Part shown: in pieces, positions 36,928-48,600 of the stretch
Layout: every line of letters starts with the position of its first letter
Position numbering within the stretch: the first letter of the stretch is position 1
Translations under genes and position numbers: made by a program
The notes under the pieces: model-generated
Seen by the model: only the letters and a program-made list of their open reading frames with translations
Databases searched by the model: none
Told to the model about the DNA's origin: nothing
Assembly: GCA_013397865.1 (NCBI GenBank)
Contig: VZTI01001001.1
Coordinates: forward strand, 62,001-126,000
Reading direction: 5' to 3'
Length of the DNA stretch: 64,000 nt
Source: Struthidea cinerea
Lineage: Eukaryota; Chordata; Aves; Passeriformes; Corcoracidae

Positions 36928-37375
36928 TCATAGAATCAGAGGATCATAGAATGATCAAGGTTGGAAGAGACCTTTAAGATCATCAAGTGCAACTGTTAAC
37001 CCAGCACCACCACTGTAACCCCTAAATCACTAAACCACATCATCCAGAGCAAGATCCAGATGCTTCTTAAACACCTCCAGGGATGGTGACTCCACTACCT
37101 CCCTGGGCAACATAACAGTGACAATTTTTTCTCATATCCCATCTGAATCTCCTGTCCCAGTTTAAGGCCATTTCCCCTCGTCCTCTCACTGCAGGCACAG
37201 CAGAAGAGACCAGCCCCCACCTCACCATAACCTCCTTTCAGGCAGTTGTAGAGAGCGATGAGGTTCCCCATGAGCCTCTTCTTCTCAAGACTAAAAATAT
37301 CCAGCTCCCTCAGCCACTCCTCATAAGACATGTTCTCTAGACCTTTCCCTCGCAGCCCCAACAGCAGATTCTGTT
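36928..37375 (-). mobile_element. CR1 LINE 3' fragment, antisense
   Basis: It starts TCATAGAATCAGAGGATCAT and AGAATGATCAAGGTTGGAAG, the reverse complement of a CR1 tail. It continues GACCTTTAAGATCATCAAG, CCCTGGGCAACATAACAGTG, CCATTTCCCCTCGTCCTCTC and CTTCTCAAGACTAAAAATAT. It is less diverged than the CR1 copy in the TINAG intron at 5.4 kb. The right end is a 5' truncation. Confidence 0.93.
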
Positions 37376-37540
37376 ACGGTCTCACTCTAAAATGAGGTAA
37401 ATTATTAGTATTAGAAGACAAAATTTGAGAAACTGAGCATGTAGAAAAATATGTTAAGAAAAGCCTTTGGTTTAAGCCTGTAAGTACGTGCTGATGTTGG
37501 TAAAGCAAGGTGATTGAAGAGTTCGGGTTGGTGGCCCAGA

Positions 37541-37707
37541 ACAGTATCATGCAGGTGTGGCTTTTTACTTACAACTTCTTCTGTGTGAGATACTCTGAGT
37601 TTTTACATGTGTAAGTACAGCTCCAGGGAGAGCTAAAGCATGTTTGGGAAGTGAGTGCTGCAGAAAACAGACTGGGATCACACTAGTGGGCATGACAATA
37701 GCTGCAG
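37541..37707 (+). repeat. 167-bp direct duplication, copy 1
   Basis: This copy is identical over 167 bp to 37730-37896 (offset 189 bp). It starts ACAGTATCATGCAGGTGTGG and ends CAATAGCTGCAG, and is followed directly by the window's only undetermined base at 37708. Absence of any mismatch next to an N suggests either a very recent tandem duplication or an assembly join error. Confidence 0.95.
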
Positions 37708-37708
37708 N
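37708..37708. other. Undetermined base (N)
   Basis: A single N lies right after the first copy of the exact 167-bp duplication. It may mark a contig join. Confidence 0.95.
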
Positions 37709-37729
37709 GGTTTGCCAGGACACCCCAAC

Positions 37730-37896
37730 ACAGTATCATGCAGGTGTGGCTTTTTACTTACAACTTCTTCTGTGTGAGATACTCTGAGTTTTTACATGTG
37801 TAAGTACAGCTCCAGGGAGAGCTAAAGCATGTTTGGGAAGTGAGTGCTGCAGAAAACAGACTGGGATCACACTAGTGGGCATGACAATAGCTGCAG
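37730..37896 (+). repeat. 167-bp direct duplication, copy 2
   Basis: This is the second exact copy, separated from the first by 22 bp that include the N. Sequence after this copy (CACATGCATGCATCTC) differs from that after copy 1. Confidence 0.95.
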
Positions 37897-38336
37897 CACA
37901 TGCATGCATCTCTGGATGTGTGGATCTGTGTGTTTGGATAAATACAGAGATTTTTTTTTTCTCCATAGCACTGTCTTGGGTCTGGAGCTCTTCTACAGGA
38001 GATCTTCAAATCACAATGATGGGTAATTCAGGTAGTCATGGTGTTCAGAACTGCACAAATGTCAGGAAAGAGAATGAAGTTTTCTCTCTGAAGGCAGGTT
38101 GCTCAGTTAATCTAAAGACCATGAAAGTATCTACAGAAGAGATGAAATTGCTTTGCTGAGAACACTGACTGACGAGATAGGCCTGTGTAACTCTTTCCTA
38201 TAATTTTTTTAAAAAATACTCTTTATAAAACAATTAATTTTTAGCCAAAGGGCAAGAACTTTAACTTTTTTATCACACAGAAATCTCTGCAAAAGCATCA
38301 CACCCTTCAGTATCAGGAAGAAAAAAGGACAGACAA

Positions 38337-38460
38337 CAAGGAGGCAATCCTGGTGCAGATTCCCCAGCCCTGCCAGGCTCAGGGCCTGGTAGCACACCCT
38401 ACCAAAAAGAGTACTTGTGTCAGAAATTATACTACTTCACACCAAAACTGCTCCTGCAAA
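38337..38460. repeat. Unclassified repeat module A, copy 1
   Basis: This copy runs from CAAGGAGGCAATCC through CCTGGTAGCACACCCTACCA to ACTACTTCACACCAAAACTG. It aligns with 39287-39430. The core CCTGGTAGCACACCCTACCA is exact in both, and diverged matches continue on both sides. Confidence 0.7.
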
Positions 38461-38570
38461 AGTCAGCTGAGGAGTAAGAAAGGCCTTGAATGGTCTGCTT
38501 CTAAACCAGAACATAGCACTGTATGTGAAAAGTGAAACCTGTGAATTTATGTGAAAAACATGGCAACAGA
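38453..38570. repeat. Unclassified repeat module B, copy 1
   Basis: This copy shares CCTGCAAA, then AGTC-GCTGAGGAGTAAGAAA, GCCTTGA, TTCTAAA-CAGA and GTGAA...GTGAATTTAT with 41236-41345 in the same order and orientation. It is an interspersed or locally duplicated element that I do not recognise. Confidence 0.75.
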
Positions 38571-38652
38571 GTTCTGCTCAACAGCTGGGCATCATGTGAG
38601 ATGAGCTATCTGGGAAATTTTTGTTTCTGAGGCTGGAACTTGGGTCTTCTGG

Positions 38653-39297
38653 GTGTGGTCCCTGAAAGCCCCCAGATGTCACCAGGGAGTCATTGTGACA
38701 CCTGTGACAACAAGGCTTTTGGATGCACAGGGCAGCCCTGAAGGGCCACAGCGCCTGGCCTCCTCCATCAGGGACAGACATCCAGTTGTGTGCTTTCTAA
38801 GGGTGCGGAGAGGATTTGCTGGACAAGGACACTGGCAGGGCCTGGGGCATGTCTGTGCCTCTTTGGGGAGGAGTGAACACCATCAGCAGGACCACTGCAT
38901 TTGTTTCATCGAGCTGCAGGGCACAAGGAGCCAAACGCCAGGGAGTTCCCACAGCAGCGGGCACCAAACACTACAGGAGAAGCTAAGGAGGATGGATAAC
39001 AATGTGGGTCAAGCTCTAAGGTCTGAACAGGATGTCTCAGCGTCAGGGAGGAGCAAACGCCGTCAGCGAGGACGCCGGGTTTCTTTCACTGAACCGCAGT
39101 TGTCAAGGAGCCGATCCCCACAGAGGTCCTGCAGCACGTGGCACCAAACACAGCGGGAGAAGCTAAGGAGGATGGAACGTGATGAGGGACGAGCTCTAAG
39201 ACCCGAACGGGACATCCCAAGGTCCTCAGGGTGGAGTGAGCGCCACCAGCGAGGACACCAGGTTGCTTTCACTGAACCACAGGTGGCAAGGAACTGA
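38653..39297 (+). CDS. Hypothetical 214-codon ORF in a GC-rich tandem repeat
   Basis: This is the longest open frame in the window (ATG at 38653, TGA at 39295-39297) and I do not recognise its product. The second half is made of units of about 60 residues. One carries QEKLRRMDNNVGQALRSEQD and the next QREKLRRMERDEGRALRPER. Each unit is preceded by an Arg/His/Gln-rich stretch such as RRQRGRRVSFTEPQ or RHQRGHQVAFTEPQ. One unit has an SRSRSPQRS segment. The frame survives because the repeat length is 180 or 183 bp, a multiple of three. No signal peptide or membrane segment is evident and the composition is basic. It may be a chance ORF in a minisatellite, a decayed gene fragment, or an exon of a lineage-specific gene. 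No TATA box or splice context was established. Confidence 0.3.
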   Translation: MWSLKAPRCHQGVIVTPVTTRLLDAQGSPEGPQRLASSIRDRHPVVCFLRVRRGFAGQGHWQGLGHVCASLGRSEHHQQDHCICFIELQGTRSQTPGSSHSSGHQTLQEKLRRMDNNVGQALRSEQDVSASGRSKRRQRGRRVSFTEPQLSRSRSPQRSCSTWHQTQREKLRRMERDEGRALRPERDIPRSSGWSERHQRGHQVAFTEPQVARN

Positions 39298-39320
39298 TTC
39301 CCGTGGAGGTCCCGCAGCCA
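38870..39320 (+). repeat. GC-rich tandem repeat, unit about 180 bp
   Basis: Two full units and a partial third one are visible. GCACCAAACA recurs at 38961 and 39141, exactly 180 bp apart, and GGAGAAGCTAAGGAGGATGG recurs at 38976 and 39156. The AGCGAGGAC-CC block at 39064 recurs after 183 bp because of one extra codon. Over one 70-bp stretch the units agree at roughly four bases in five. A more diverged unit may precede the array at about 38690-38870. CpG density is clearly above that of surrounding DNA. Confidence 0.88.
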
Positions 39321-39430
39321 TGCCGGGCACAAGCCTGGTAGCACACCCTACCAACAAGGGAACTACTGTATGCCCTGTTACCAGTGTCAGGAATGATACT
39401 ACTTTAGACAAAAACAATTGCAAAAATAAA
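39287..39430. repeat. Unclassified repeat module A, copy 2
   Basis: This is the counterpart of 38337-38460, beginning CAAGGAACTGATTCC at the end of the tandem array and running into GTGTCAGGAATGATACTACTTT. Copies 1 and 2 are 950 bp apart and bracket the array, so the array plus module A may be one larger duplicated unit. Confidence 0.7.
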
Positions 39431-40674
39431 GTCAAATCCAATGCTCAAGGCTGGGGCCAAGTATCTATTCTCCATCACAAAATGCCTCTGAAAATCTAAA
39501 GATACCCTTGCAAGGCCTTTTCAGGTTAAGAAGATAGCAAGCATGAAACCTGAGTGCTGGTTTTGTTATCATGTTCTATTTTACACTGTTCTATAAAATG
39601 TGGTACTGAACATTTTGTATGGGACTGCCTTTGTTCCCTATATTGTATTTCCACAGTGTTATCAACTGAAGATGTTACCACTTTTTCTCCTTTCTGCCCT
39701 AGTATCAACAACACCAATGGCTTATTAGAAAAATCTCTTGTCCTTCCGCACCTGTTTTCTTAGGCTTTACTCACCCAGAATAACTTTTCCTGTTTTTTAC
39801 CATTCATCTCACAAGGTAGCAGTGAAAAGTGGAGTCAATTTACAATTACTCTGTCTCAAAGGCACTGCCTATAATGCCAATCTAAATCTAATGCCGGTAG
39901 CAAGCCTCTGAAAAGCTTTCTCTTCTCCTGCTTCCTTAGAGACTTTAAAAATAATCCCCAAAGCCCTCACAGAGAAATTTGGCCCCATGGTATGCCCTGT
40001 ACAAAGCCTCAGGTTTAACGCCCAGAGTGGCAGTACAGGCTCCAGGCTCTTCAGACCATGGCCAAAGACTACCAAAGTCATCAAAAAACAGTGGTGTGCC
40101 AAGAACTGTTACTTTCAAGTAAGACTGGAGCAAAAAGAGGAGTCTTTTCAAAAGACAGGTGTTACAATACATTAATTACTGGACAAGACCCCCCTGTATT
40201 CAATTTTTGTGTTCAACTACAGTTGGCCTCTACTTTGTACACTTCTTATGTCACTCCATGAGTAGTACCACCACAGAACAGAAGCTTTAAGATGCCGCTG
40301 TGAAGGAATTCAGATGAAGATCAAGCTGCCAGCTTGCTGGCTCACAGATTTGATGTGCAGCAAGTTGCTTTAATTATAAATTGTGACCTCCCAACCAACA
40401 GGGAAAGCTATGGTCACCTGCCACACATGCTATGATAACAGAACCAATTATTTTAGAGAGATTTTTCACTCATTGCAGCCCTCATGCTTTTGTTTAGCTT
40501 GTTAGTTTTCTATGCAGTCACTAAAAATTCCTCTAAAGGGAAAAAAAAATTAGGATGTGGAGACCTCATGGATGATTCCATGAGGCAAACCTGACTCTTT
40601 ATGGACATATAGAAACATTCAAATCTTTCCGTATCAGGCAACCTGGAGGTGCTTTCTTATCTTGCATGAGTGTG

Positions 40675-41238
40675 TTTTGAGTCACAGAACCACAAAACAA
40701 GTAAGGCAGGAAAGGACCTCCAGAAGTCATGTGGTCCAACTTCCCTGGCTCAGGCAAAGCCACTGAGAGATGGTGGCCCAGGAACACGGCCACACAGCTT
40801 CTGAGTATCCTCTCTGAGGACAGAGACTCCACAAGTGCTCTGGGCTATCTCTGCCAGTGCTTGGTCATACTAAAAAAGCATTTCCTGATCTTCAGAGGGA
40901 AGCTCCCATGTTTCAGTTTGTGCCCATTGTCACTGGGCACCCATAAAAATAGCCTGGCTTACTTAGTCTCTGTACCTTCACTCCAGCTATTGATATGTGT
41001 TGGAAAAGATACCCTCCAGAGTCTTCTCCAGGCTGAACAGCCTGGAGGCAGCAGTCTGAGCCCTTCCTTTTAGGAGCTGCTCTAGTCCCTTCATTATTTT
41101 TGTGGACCTTTGCTGGAGGCTCTCCAGTATGACCATCTCTCCTTGTGTTGGGGAGCCCAGCACTGGCCAGAGTACTCCAGGTGTGGCCTCACCAGCACTA
41201 AGCAGAGGGGGAGGATCACCCCCTCCCCCTGCCGACCT
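40675..41238 (-). mobile_element. CR1 LINE fragment, antisense
   Basis: It starts TTGAGTCACAGAACCACAAA, the reverse complement of a CR1 tail, and continues AGGAAAGGACCTCCAGAAGT, CCCTGGCTCAGGCAAAG, TTCTCCAGGCTGAACAGCCT, GGGGAGCCCAGCACTGGCC, GTGTGGCCTCACCAGCAC and GAGGATCACCCCC. Its 5'-truncated end abuts module B copy 2, so this CR1 probably inserted into or next to that repeat. Confidence 0.93.
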
Positions 41239-41345
41239 GCAAAGTCTGCTGAGGAGTAAGAAATGCCTTGAGATTGTTTATTTCTAAAACAGAGCAGAGT
41301 GCTGGGTATGAATGTGAAACGCGTGAATTTATATAAAAAATAGGG
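41236..41345. repeat. Unclassified repeat module B, copy 2
   Basis: It is homologous to 38453-38570 (see module B copy 1). It begins at the 5' truncation point of the antisense CR1 copy on its left. It ends in GTGAATTTATATAAAAAATAG, where copy 1 has GTGAATTTATGTGAAAAACATG. Confidence 0.72.
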
Positions 41346-42020
41346 CAAGAAACACTATTTTCCTATATGTCTTCATAAATACAAAGTACTGAACTCTTGT
41401 GGTGTCGGAATTTATCCATCAGCTTCTTTTCCCATCCAGAAATGCATGCAGAAACCCAGTTAAGCAGTCTCAACATACTGAGCATACACAAAAATTATTC
41501 TGTGTCTAGATATCAGTGAGACTGATGGTGGGACTGTAGACCTAGCTGAACTGGGAAAAACCATTTCTTTTTCTTTTTTTTTTCCCTAACATCTTTTTCT
41601 TCAAGCCCTTGAAGCAATTTTGTTTAGTGCTGCTCAGTACTCATGTTGTTCTGAAAGGATTCAGTTATATTGCCTGTGGAATATTCAGGATGCTGTCAAG
41701 ACTCGGCCTTAGAGCAGTGTCAGTCTGGGCAATAGTATTTGTCTTTATTCAGAGGGGTCAAGCTCTGTATCAGAAGCAGCTGTAACAGCCTCTAAAGTTA
41801 GTGTACATCTACACATGTGAAAGCTATCTCGAGGGGAATGCTTTAAAGATTTGTGTAAGTGATTATCTGATCAAGGAAGTTAATAACTTGTCTATTTTTT
41901 TGAAAAAAAAAAATTCTTAATCTTTTCATTTTACATCTATCACAGCAGAATTTACCAACTTTCCATATGCATATAGCATCTTTGAAATATGATGCACTTC
42001 CTAACAAAACAGCACCACTG
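41346..42020. other. Intergenic sequence, nothing recognised
   Basis: AT-rich sequence between module B and the second ERVL-type LTR. It contains a T/C tract near 41568-41585 and an A tract near 41903-41913. Confidence 0.4.
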
Positions 42021-42615
42021 TGTCATGTTTTAACCCCAGACAGGAATTAGGGTGCCATGCAGCCATTCGCTCACCGTGCCCCTTCCACTGCCCCACCTCA
42101 GTAGGACGGGGAGGAGAATCAGAAAAAGGTAAAACCCATGGGTTGAGATAAGAACAGTTTAATTATTGAAATAATATTAACAACAAAAACAATAATAACA
42201 ATAAAAATAGTGACAATAAGGGAGATAACAAAAAGAGAGCAATAAAATCCAACAAAGAGAAACATTGCACAATACATCTGCTCTCTACCCACTGGCCAAT
42301 GCCTATTTAGTCCCCAAACAGTGATTGGCACCTCCTGACAACTCTCCTCAGTTTATGAACTGCACATGATGTTCCATGGTATGGAATAACACTTTGGCCA
42401 GTTTGGATCGGGTATTCTGGTTATGCTCCTATCAGCTTTTTGTGCAGCTCCTCACTGGCAGAGCATGACACACTGAAGAGTCCTTGACTTTATGCCAACA
42501 CTGTTCAGCAACAATTAAAGAATTAGTGTGTTATCAACGTTATCCTCATGATAAATCCCAGACACAGTACTACACCAGCTACCAGGAAGAATATGTCTCA
42601 GGTGAAACCAAGACA
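42021..42615 (-). mobile_element. ERVL-type solo LTR, antisense, intergenic
   Basis: On the minus strand this 595-bp segment runs from TGTCTTGG to CATGACA. It shares the order of landmarks with the LTR at 24717-25261: GTTGATAACACACTAATTC, GTCATGCTCTGCCAGTGAGG, CCATACCATGGAACATCAT, a GCAATTGTTTCTCT-like region, an AT-rich ATTATTATTG/TTTTGTTG stretch, AAACTGTTCTTATCTCAACC and CTCCCCGTCCTACTG. It keeps a G/C-rich end block that the first copy has partly lost. No retroviral coding sequence adjoins it. Target duplication is not clear. Confidence 0.88.
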
Positions 42616-45600
42616 CACAAGCATGGCACAAGTCATGTCAAATTGTAATTGTGGAAAAATGAAACTGTTCCTGACCCTTCGCTGAAGAATTAGGCTTCTC
42701 TGGATGTCAGTATGCCTTCCTTGGTCTGACCTGCTCTCCTGTAATCTACTCCATCCCTCTCAGGGTTAGGTAATTGTACAGAATTATCAAGAGATGCAGT
42801 AAAACTTTGGGCCATTCTAAGAGTGAGTTAAGGAAGGAAGCACAATATCTTTTTGTTAATTTGATTTCCAGGGCTGATACTCACTCTGAATAAGATGAAG
42901 CATTGCCTTTGCTCAGAGCCTGACCCAGGACAACTTGACCCTGGCTGTAGTTCCCCTTTGAGTTGTAATGGCTCGCCCCCATTTCGATTTGTGTTTTGCA
43001 CTGACCTAGACTCCAGGTCTGTTTTGTTAAAACACCTTTTGGAAGTTGGGGAATGGTGCATCTGGCAATATAGACAGAGATAATAGACCCAGAGGCATCC
43101 CAAACCATTATCACATTGGTCAGATGTTCTTTATTCAAGTAAATTTTCAAATCATCAGCTTTCAACACAGAGAAAGTCTTGGTGAGTCATTGGCTGTCTT
43201 TTTTCCCCCCACAATGCTGATTCTCTTGCTCCTATATTCAGAAACAAATGGGCTGTCTGTAGTATAACTCGGTCATGATTGATATATTCAATACCAGACA
43301 TGCAGCTGAGGTTTTTTGAAAGTGCTTAAGAAGGTTTCAAGTCAAGTTCTATTGATGCACAGGAAAGCTGGGTGAATTATTTATGAGTGCTTATGAAAAG
43401 CCCACTTATGGGTATTAGAAAACTGATTTATGTTCATAAATCCACTCTTTGCAGACGCAATGTAACTTAAAAGAGCATCTTAATGGAGTCTAGCTAGAAC
43501 CTAAAATCAATATTTCATTTATCTTAAAGAGAGCCTTCACTTTCCAAAAGGCACAAAAAATAGTGTCTAGAATAAGGAATTGAAAGGTTCTGCCTGATAA
43601 CACCATGCAATCCTTCATCCACCAGAATTATCACGTGGTATCACTCATTTTCTTTACTTTGCACTTAACACTGTGCTTCCTTTTGATATCAAGAAATTGA
43701 TGAACAATGTCCAGCTCATATTTAAGCATCTGATTTAAATGTAGAGGTACACAATTTTGTGTATGGATTTACATACAGGTTCTTGTATTAGTGGTAGAAA
43801 TTTAGATTGGGTTGTTCCATCCTTGGTGAGTTCAGCTCAGATCTCCTGTGACCCACCAGAACAATTGTCATCTTCTATAGAAAATGGCAGGTAACCATTT
43901 AGTTTGCATTCCTGTGTGAAGGGGTATGTAGGACTGGTTAAAATGAGGGATAGTAAAGGAAATTTGTCCACATAATGTGAACATTATTGTGCATATAAAA
44001 CTCCTTGTGGCCTATATGGCATCCCTGTTTACCAGGTGCACACAAGGTACGCACTTTTTCCTTATTCCTACTTTGACTTTGCTGGGCATAGTAAATCTGT
44101 ATGTCTTAGATTCTTCCACCTCTTTACTTGTGGTCTTTACTTGCCAGATACATACTTCTGGAAATTATGATTGTGCCTTTTAGAAATTCTTGTCCTGAGA
44201 AGGAGTGAGATTGATTTCAACACACATGTAGTGTACATTCACCTAAACTGTGTGAGGCTGAGAGAGAAGATAGACATGCATGCAGAATCCATAGTGATTC
44301 AAAAGGTCCTGAGCATGATCTACGAGATTGGAATTGTTTATTACATGAGCCTGACAAAAATAAATTGTTTAAGACTATAACCATTCAGAAAAATAATCTT
44401 CTCATGCAGGATTTCAGTTTCCAGGAGAAAAGAAACTTTACACAAAATTAATTGTATGGAATAAGTTATATATATATAAAAAAAGTAATTCTGAGTCTAG
44501 AGTAGCACTTTGTTCCCTTTTCAATTTCTCATGTTAAATCCCACATGTGCAATTCCCACAATGGTAACAGGACACAGGGATTTAACTTCCTTTTCTTTTT
44601 TTCCAACAGATAAAGCTCCTTACCACAGAGAGGTATAGAGGGTCTTTTTTTCAGTTTCAGAGACTTTTGGCTTACATACAGACCATTTATTTCAAACCTT
44701 TTCTCTCTAGATATGTGAGCTTTGCAATACCTTGACAAGTGGTAAAAATTATCTAAAACCCTCCCACAGACACTTGACTTCAGGAACATAAGACTTGCTA
44801 AGTCTCCAGGACGTGAATTAAAAAATGTAAAACCATGTATCACTCCAGATGTGTGCATTTATTATATACATATTTATTTCTTAGATTCAATAAAGATAGT
44901 ATTCTGAGTGTTAGTGAATTTGGTATGCTCATTAGGAAATATTGTAGTAGGCTGTGGCAAATTTAAGTTGACTTCTGTCAATACTTACTGGCATTTCCAG
45001 TTGTTCTATTACTAAAAGATTGAATACAGAGGAAGTTATTTTTTATGGTTTTGCCTATTTTGAGTGGTATCACTCAAAAATTGCCCTTTTTCCAAGAAAA
45101 ATTAAAGATGATGCACTGCTGCTAGGAGTTCTCATATGCTTGCACGTAGAGGAAGTCTTCTTACTGGAATAGGAAAGGTCTTTGTTAATCACCATGGTCA
45201 TATCTTCCCTATAAAAATATAATAATACTTTCCCATAAAAATATAATGATCAATTAGAGCTGGGAGTTTCATTCCCAACTCACTGTAATAAAATGATCCT
45301 GTGACAGCTGGCTTTAGGTGGCAAGCTGAGTTACATTGCAGTTTAGAAGCTAAATGTATAGTCCAGTTATCAGCCTGAAATTCTTGGAATTCGTTTCTGT
45401 TAGTGCTCTTCCTGTGGAAGGTTCTGCATTTTTTTGCACTTAGGTTTCCCATGAATAGAAAGAAATACTTTTTCTTCTACCTCTTAGTGCACAGATACAT
45501 CCCAGGTTATAATCCTGGCTCATAATAGTCCTGGTTTATTTGAGAGAGGTCATATAGCTCTGAATGATTCTGCTGTCATCCAACTGAGCATAATTTTTCT

Positions 45601-48600
45601 CATTATTCTCACTTTGACTAAGTAGAAAAAGATATTGTAACATGTAAATCCTACAGCTCTGACATATAGGAAAGAGAGGTGTTACTTGTTTAATATATAT
45701 TTTAATATTAAACTTCTGACACTTCTGTTTCATCTTACATCAAGGTCTTACAATTCACACCTATCAAATATTAATCAGAATGAATGAAACAGGGGACTGC
45801 CAAAACACACAAAGTGACTAATTAAGAAGTATTTCCTTTAATGTTCAAAATTCTTAGTTAGGAACATAAATAGAAAGTCATGAAACATGAGGACATGTTT
45901 AATGGAACATTTATACTGGTTCAAATGGATTTTGTCTCTCATAAAGGTAATATTATGTGCCTTGGAGGGATATATAGCTATATATGTATTTTAGCTATGT
46001 ATTTTTTGAGAATTTACTGATTGATATTTTTGGATGTAGAGCTGGCTGTCTAAATATTCAAAACTGCCAAGTGGATTTCTTAATTCTGATTATGAAATGT
46101 ATCAAATTGCCAAGTGTCAAGTGTATAATCTTCAGAATATCCTGAAGATATTGAAAAGTTTTGATGAGTAAGCCTTCAAAAGGTACAGAAACATGAACGT
46201 TATTTCAAAATGGAGAAAAAAGTGAAGAAAAGTGACTTTCCTGTCATCCAACAGTTTGGTAGAAAACAGATGATTCTGCTGTATCGATATGGGCAAGTAC
46301 ACTGCCAGTAGAACACCCTGGAATTCATCTGGCAATTAAAAGAAAAATAGTCAGACCTTTTCATGAATCTTTAATGTTTACTTTTATTCGGGTGTGTTTT
46401 CTTAAATAATCCTTACTTCTCTAAAACAACATTCTCCTGTTGCAGATTTTACCTTGGTTTCCTAAGGAATGAGTTTGAATCCTTCCTTAATAACTTACTG
46501 CCAGCTGTAGCCTATTTCAATGGTAGAAGATCCACAGAGATATTCATTATATATGTAGAAACTTAATCTAAAGATGCAAGCAGAAGCAGACCTTATTTTT
46601 CTTCCTGTTAAGGTTGAAGAACCCCTTATTGCACAACGAATAATTCAGACTGGGGGGAAACTATTAAAAAAGCCTCAAGATCTTTCACTGAATATTTGTC
46701 GGACCTCACACATATTTTAAGAACAATTTGGGACAACCCACTCACCTCGCCCCCACCAAAAAAAAAGGAATCCAAAGAAAAAATTAAATGTCCTTAATTC
46801 TATTGTTCCCACTGAGTCCACCTGCACAGACATTTTTGTGAGTTTCTGAGGAAAGAGCATGTGGCCAAGACACAGCTCACTGAGGTGCTACCTGGCATGT
46901 TAGCATTTCCATTTAAATAATAAATCATGGCACAGTAATTCTGTGGACAGAACTGGATAAAGGATTGCTATTATTTCTGCAATACCTCACTATTGCTGGG
47001 TGAGGCCCAACCAGCTGCCTTTCTCCCTTATTATACTGTTTCAGTCACTTCCCATCCTACCAGTCAGGCATTTGCAGAAAAATCCCAGAGTCGTTTTAGA
47101 TACCTGAGCAAACCTATGTTCAGTAGATTTCTCTCAAACATCATTTTCCTTTTGCAGCCACCTACAGCTTCAGTCATGGTGTCCATTTTACAAACTCTGT
47201 TAATCCATTTTCATATAGTTACCCTTCTTACTGCATTTTCCCCACCGGCTTCCTTAGTTCCGAATTCACTACATAGCTGTTGGTCACTCTCTGCTTGGAA
47301 AGTCCAGTTGGGCAGTAAAAAAGAGCACCTGTGAATTGAACAGCTGATTGCACTGTGAGCAACAGTATTTATTAAAGTTCAGTCCTGTGTTAGAACCATT
47401 AATATAGTGAGGCATTTTCTAGAAGACTAACATCATGCATTGCTCATGCTCTGAGCTGTTTTCCCACCTTTCTTCTAAGAGACGGGCTTCATAAATCTGT
47501 TCAGACGTGTAGGTGTGAGGTTTCCAAATTGTGTAAGGCTCGTCTGTGCTTCAATGTGGGCACAGGTCAGTGCAGCTTTACTAGTGTGCATCGACAGTGG
47601 TGCTGCTACTCCCTAAACAGTTGCCTCAGGTCTGAAAATTATTTGGATTTAGCTCTTTGTAGTTTTTCTGGCATCTGAACATTAGTTAGATCTGAAACAC
47701 ATGAATGTGAAAGTACAGATGTCCCTCTTCCAGGCTGTGTCTGGAAGGAGCTTTGAGGCTGTTTCAGAAATGTTTGTCTTTTCTCACAGACATGACCAAA
47801 TGACATTACTAGTCACTGCATTTCCTTCTTTGCTATTCATTGATGTCTGACTTGTACTGTTGCATCTGTTGCAAGTTCCCTAAGGATCCCAAATATCCAA
47901 GTTTTATCCCTCTTTTGCTATTTGCCAGGGAACTCTCCAGGCTAGTGGCAGTAAGCAGAAGACTCCTCTTTTACACAGCACCAGTTGGAAAGAGCTCCTA
48001 AGCTAACCTGAGCATCCTAGTACACCTTGGCTGCTCTGAAAAGTACTGCTGGGTAATGTCAGAACCCTTCCCTTTCGATTATCTCAAAATCAGTGTCCTG
48101 CATGCCAGTTTATGGCAAGTATAAAGGATGTAGTTGAAAAACTAAACACAGGCATCTACCTGGGTGAGAGATGGCAGCACTTCCTTCATGGCTGGTAGCT
48201 CCCCTTCCTGAGGCAGGGAGGAGATGGGCTGCTGCATGCTCTGAAGGCTCTGTATGCCTCTGCCCCCCTCCACAAAGAGCGAAGGGCTACCCTCTGAGAG
48301 GTGCCCAGCCAGCCACCAACATTATTAAATGCTTCTGCATTGGATTTTGACCGTAGGGCTGGGGACTGAACACCCCTAATTGTATTAAAACCACAAAAAA
48401 GGAAACTTTAGCTCTCTCTTATGCTGAGAAATTTGGCTTTAATGCCAATGATATTCCTCTCCTTTCCAATAATGAGTAATATGAAAGAGAAATGTTTCCA
48501 TGGGGCATTCCCCCCCATCCGCTGCTTAGTAACAATTTTATTTCTTTATAAAGGGTGTATTTGACAATCAATTATATAAAAAAGAGTATTTCTGAATATA

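Noticed and set aside
24717..42615. The two ERVL-type LTRs as ends of one provirus
   Set aside because: They are 17 kb apart, differ in length and sequence, and have host exons and CR1 copies between them.
46993..47334. Plus-strand ORF of 113 codons
   Set aside because: No recognisable motif, no splice or promoter context, and composition compatible with chance.
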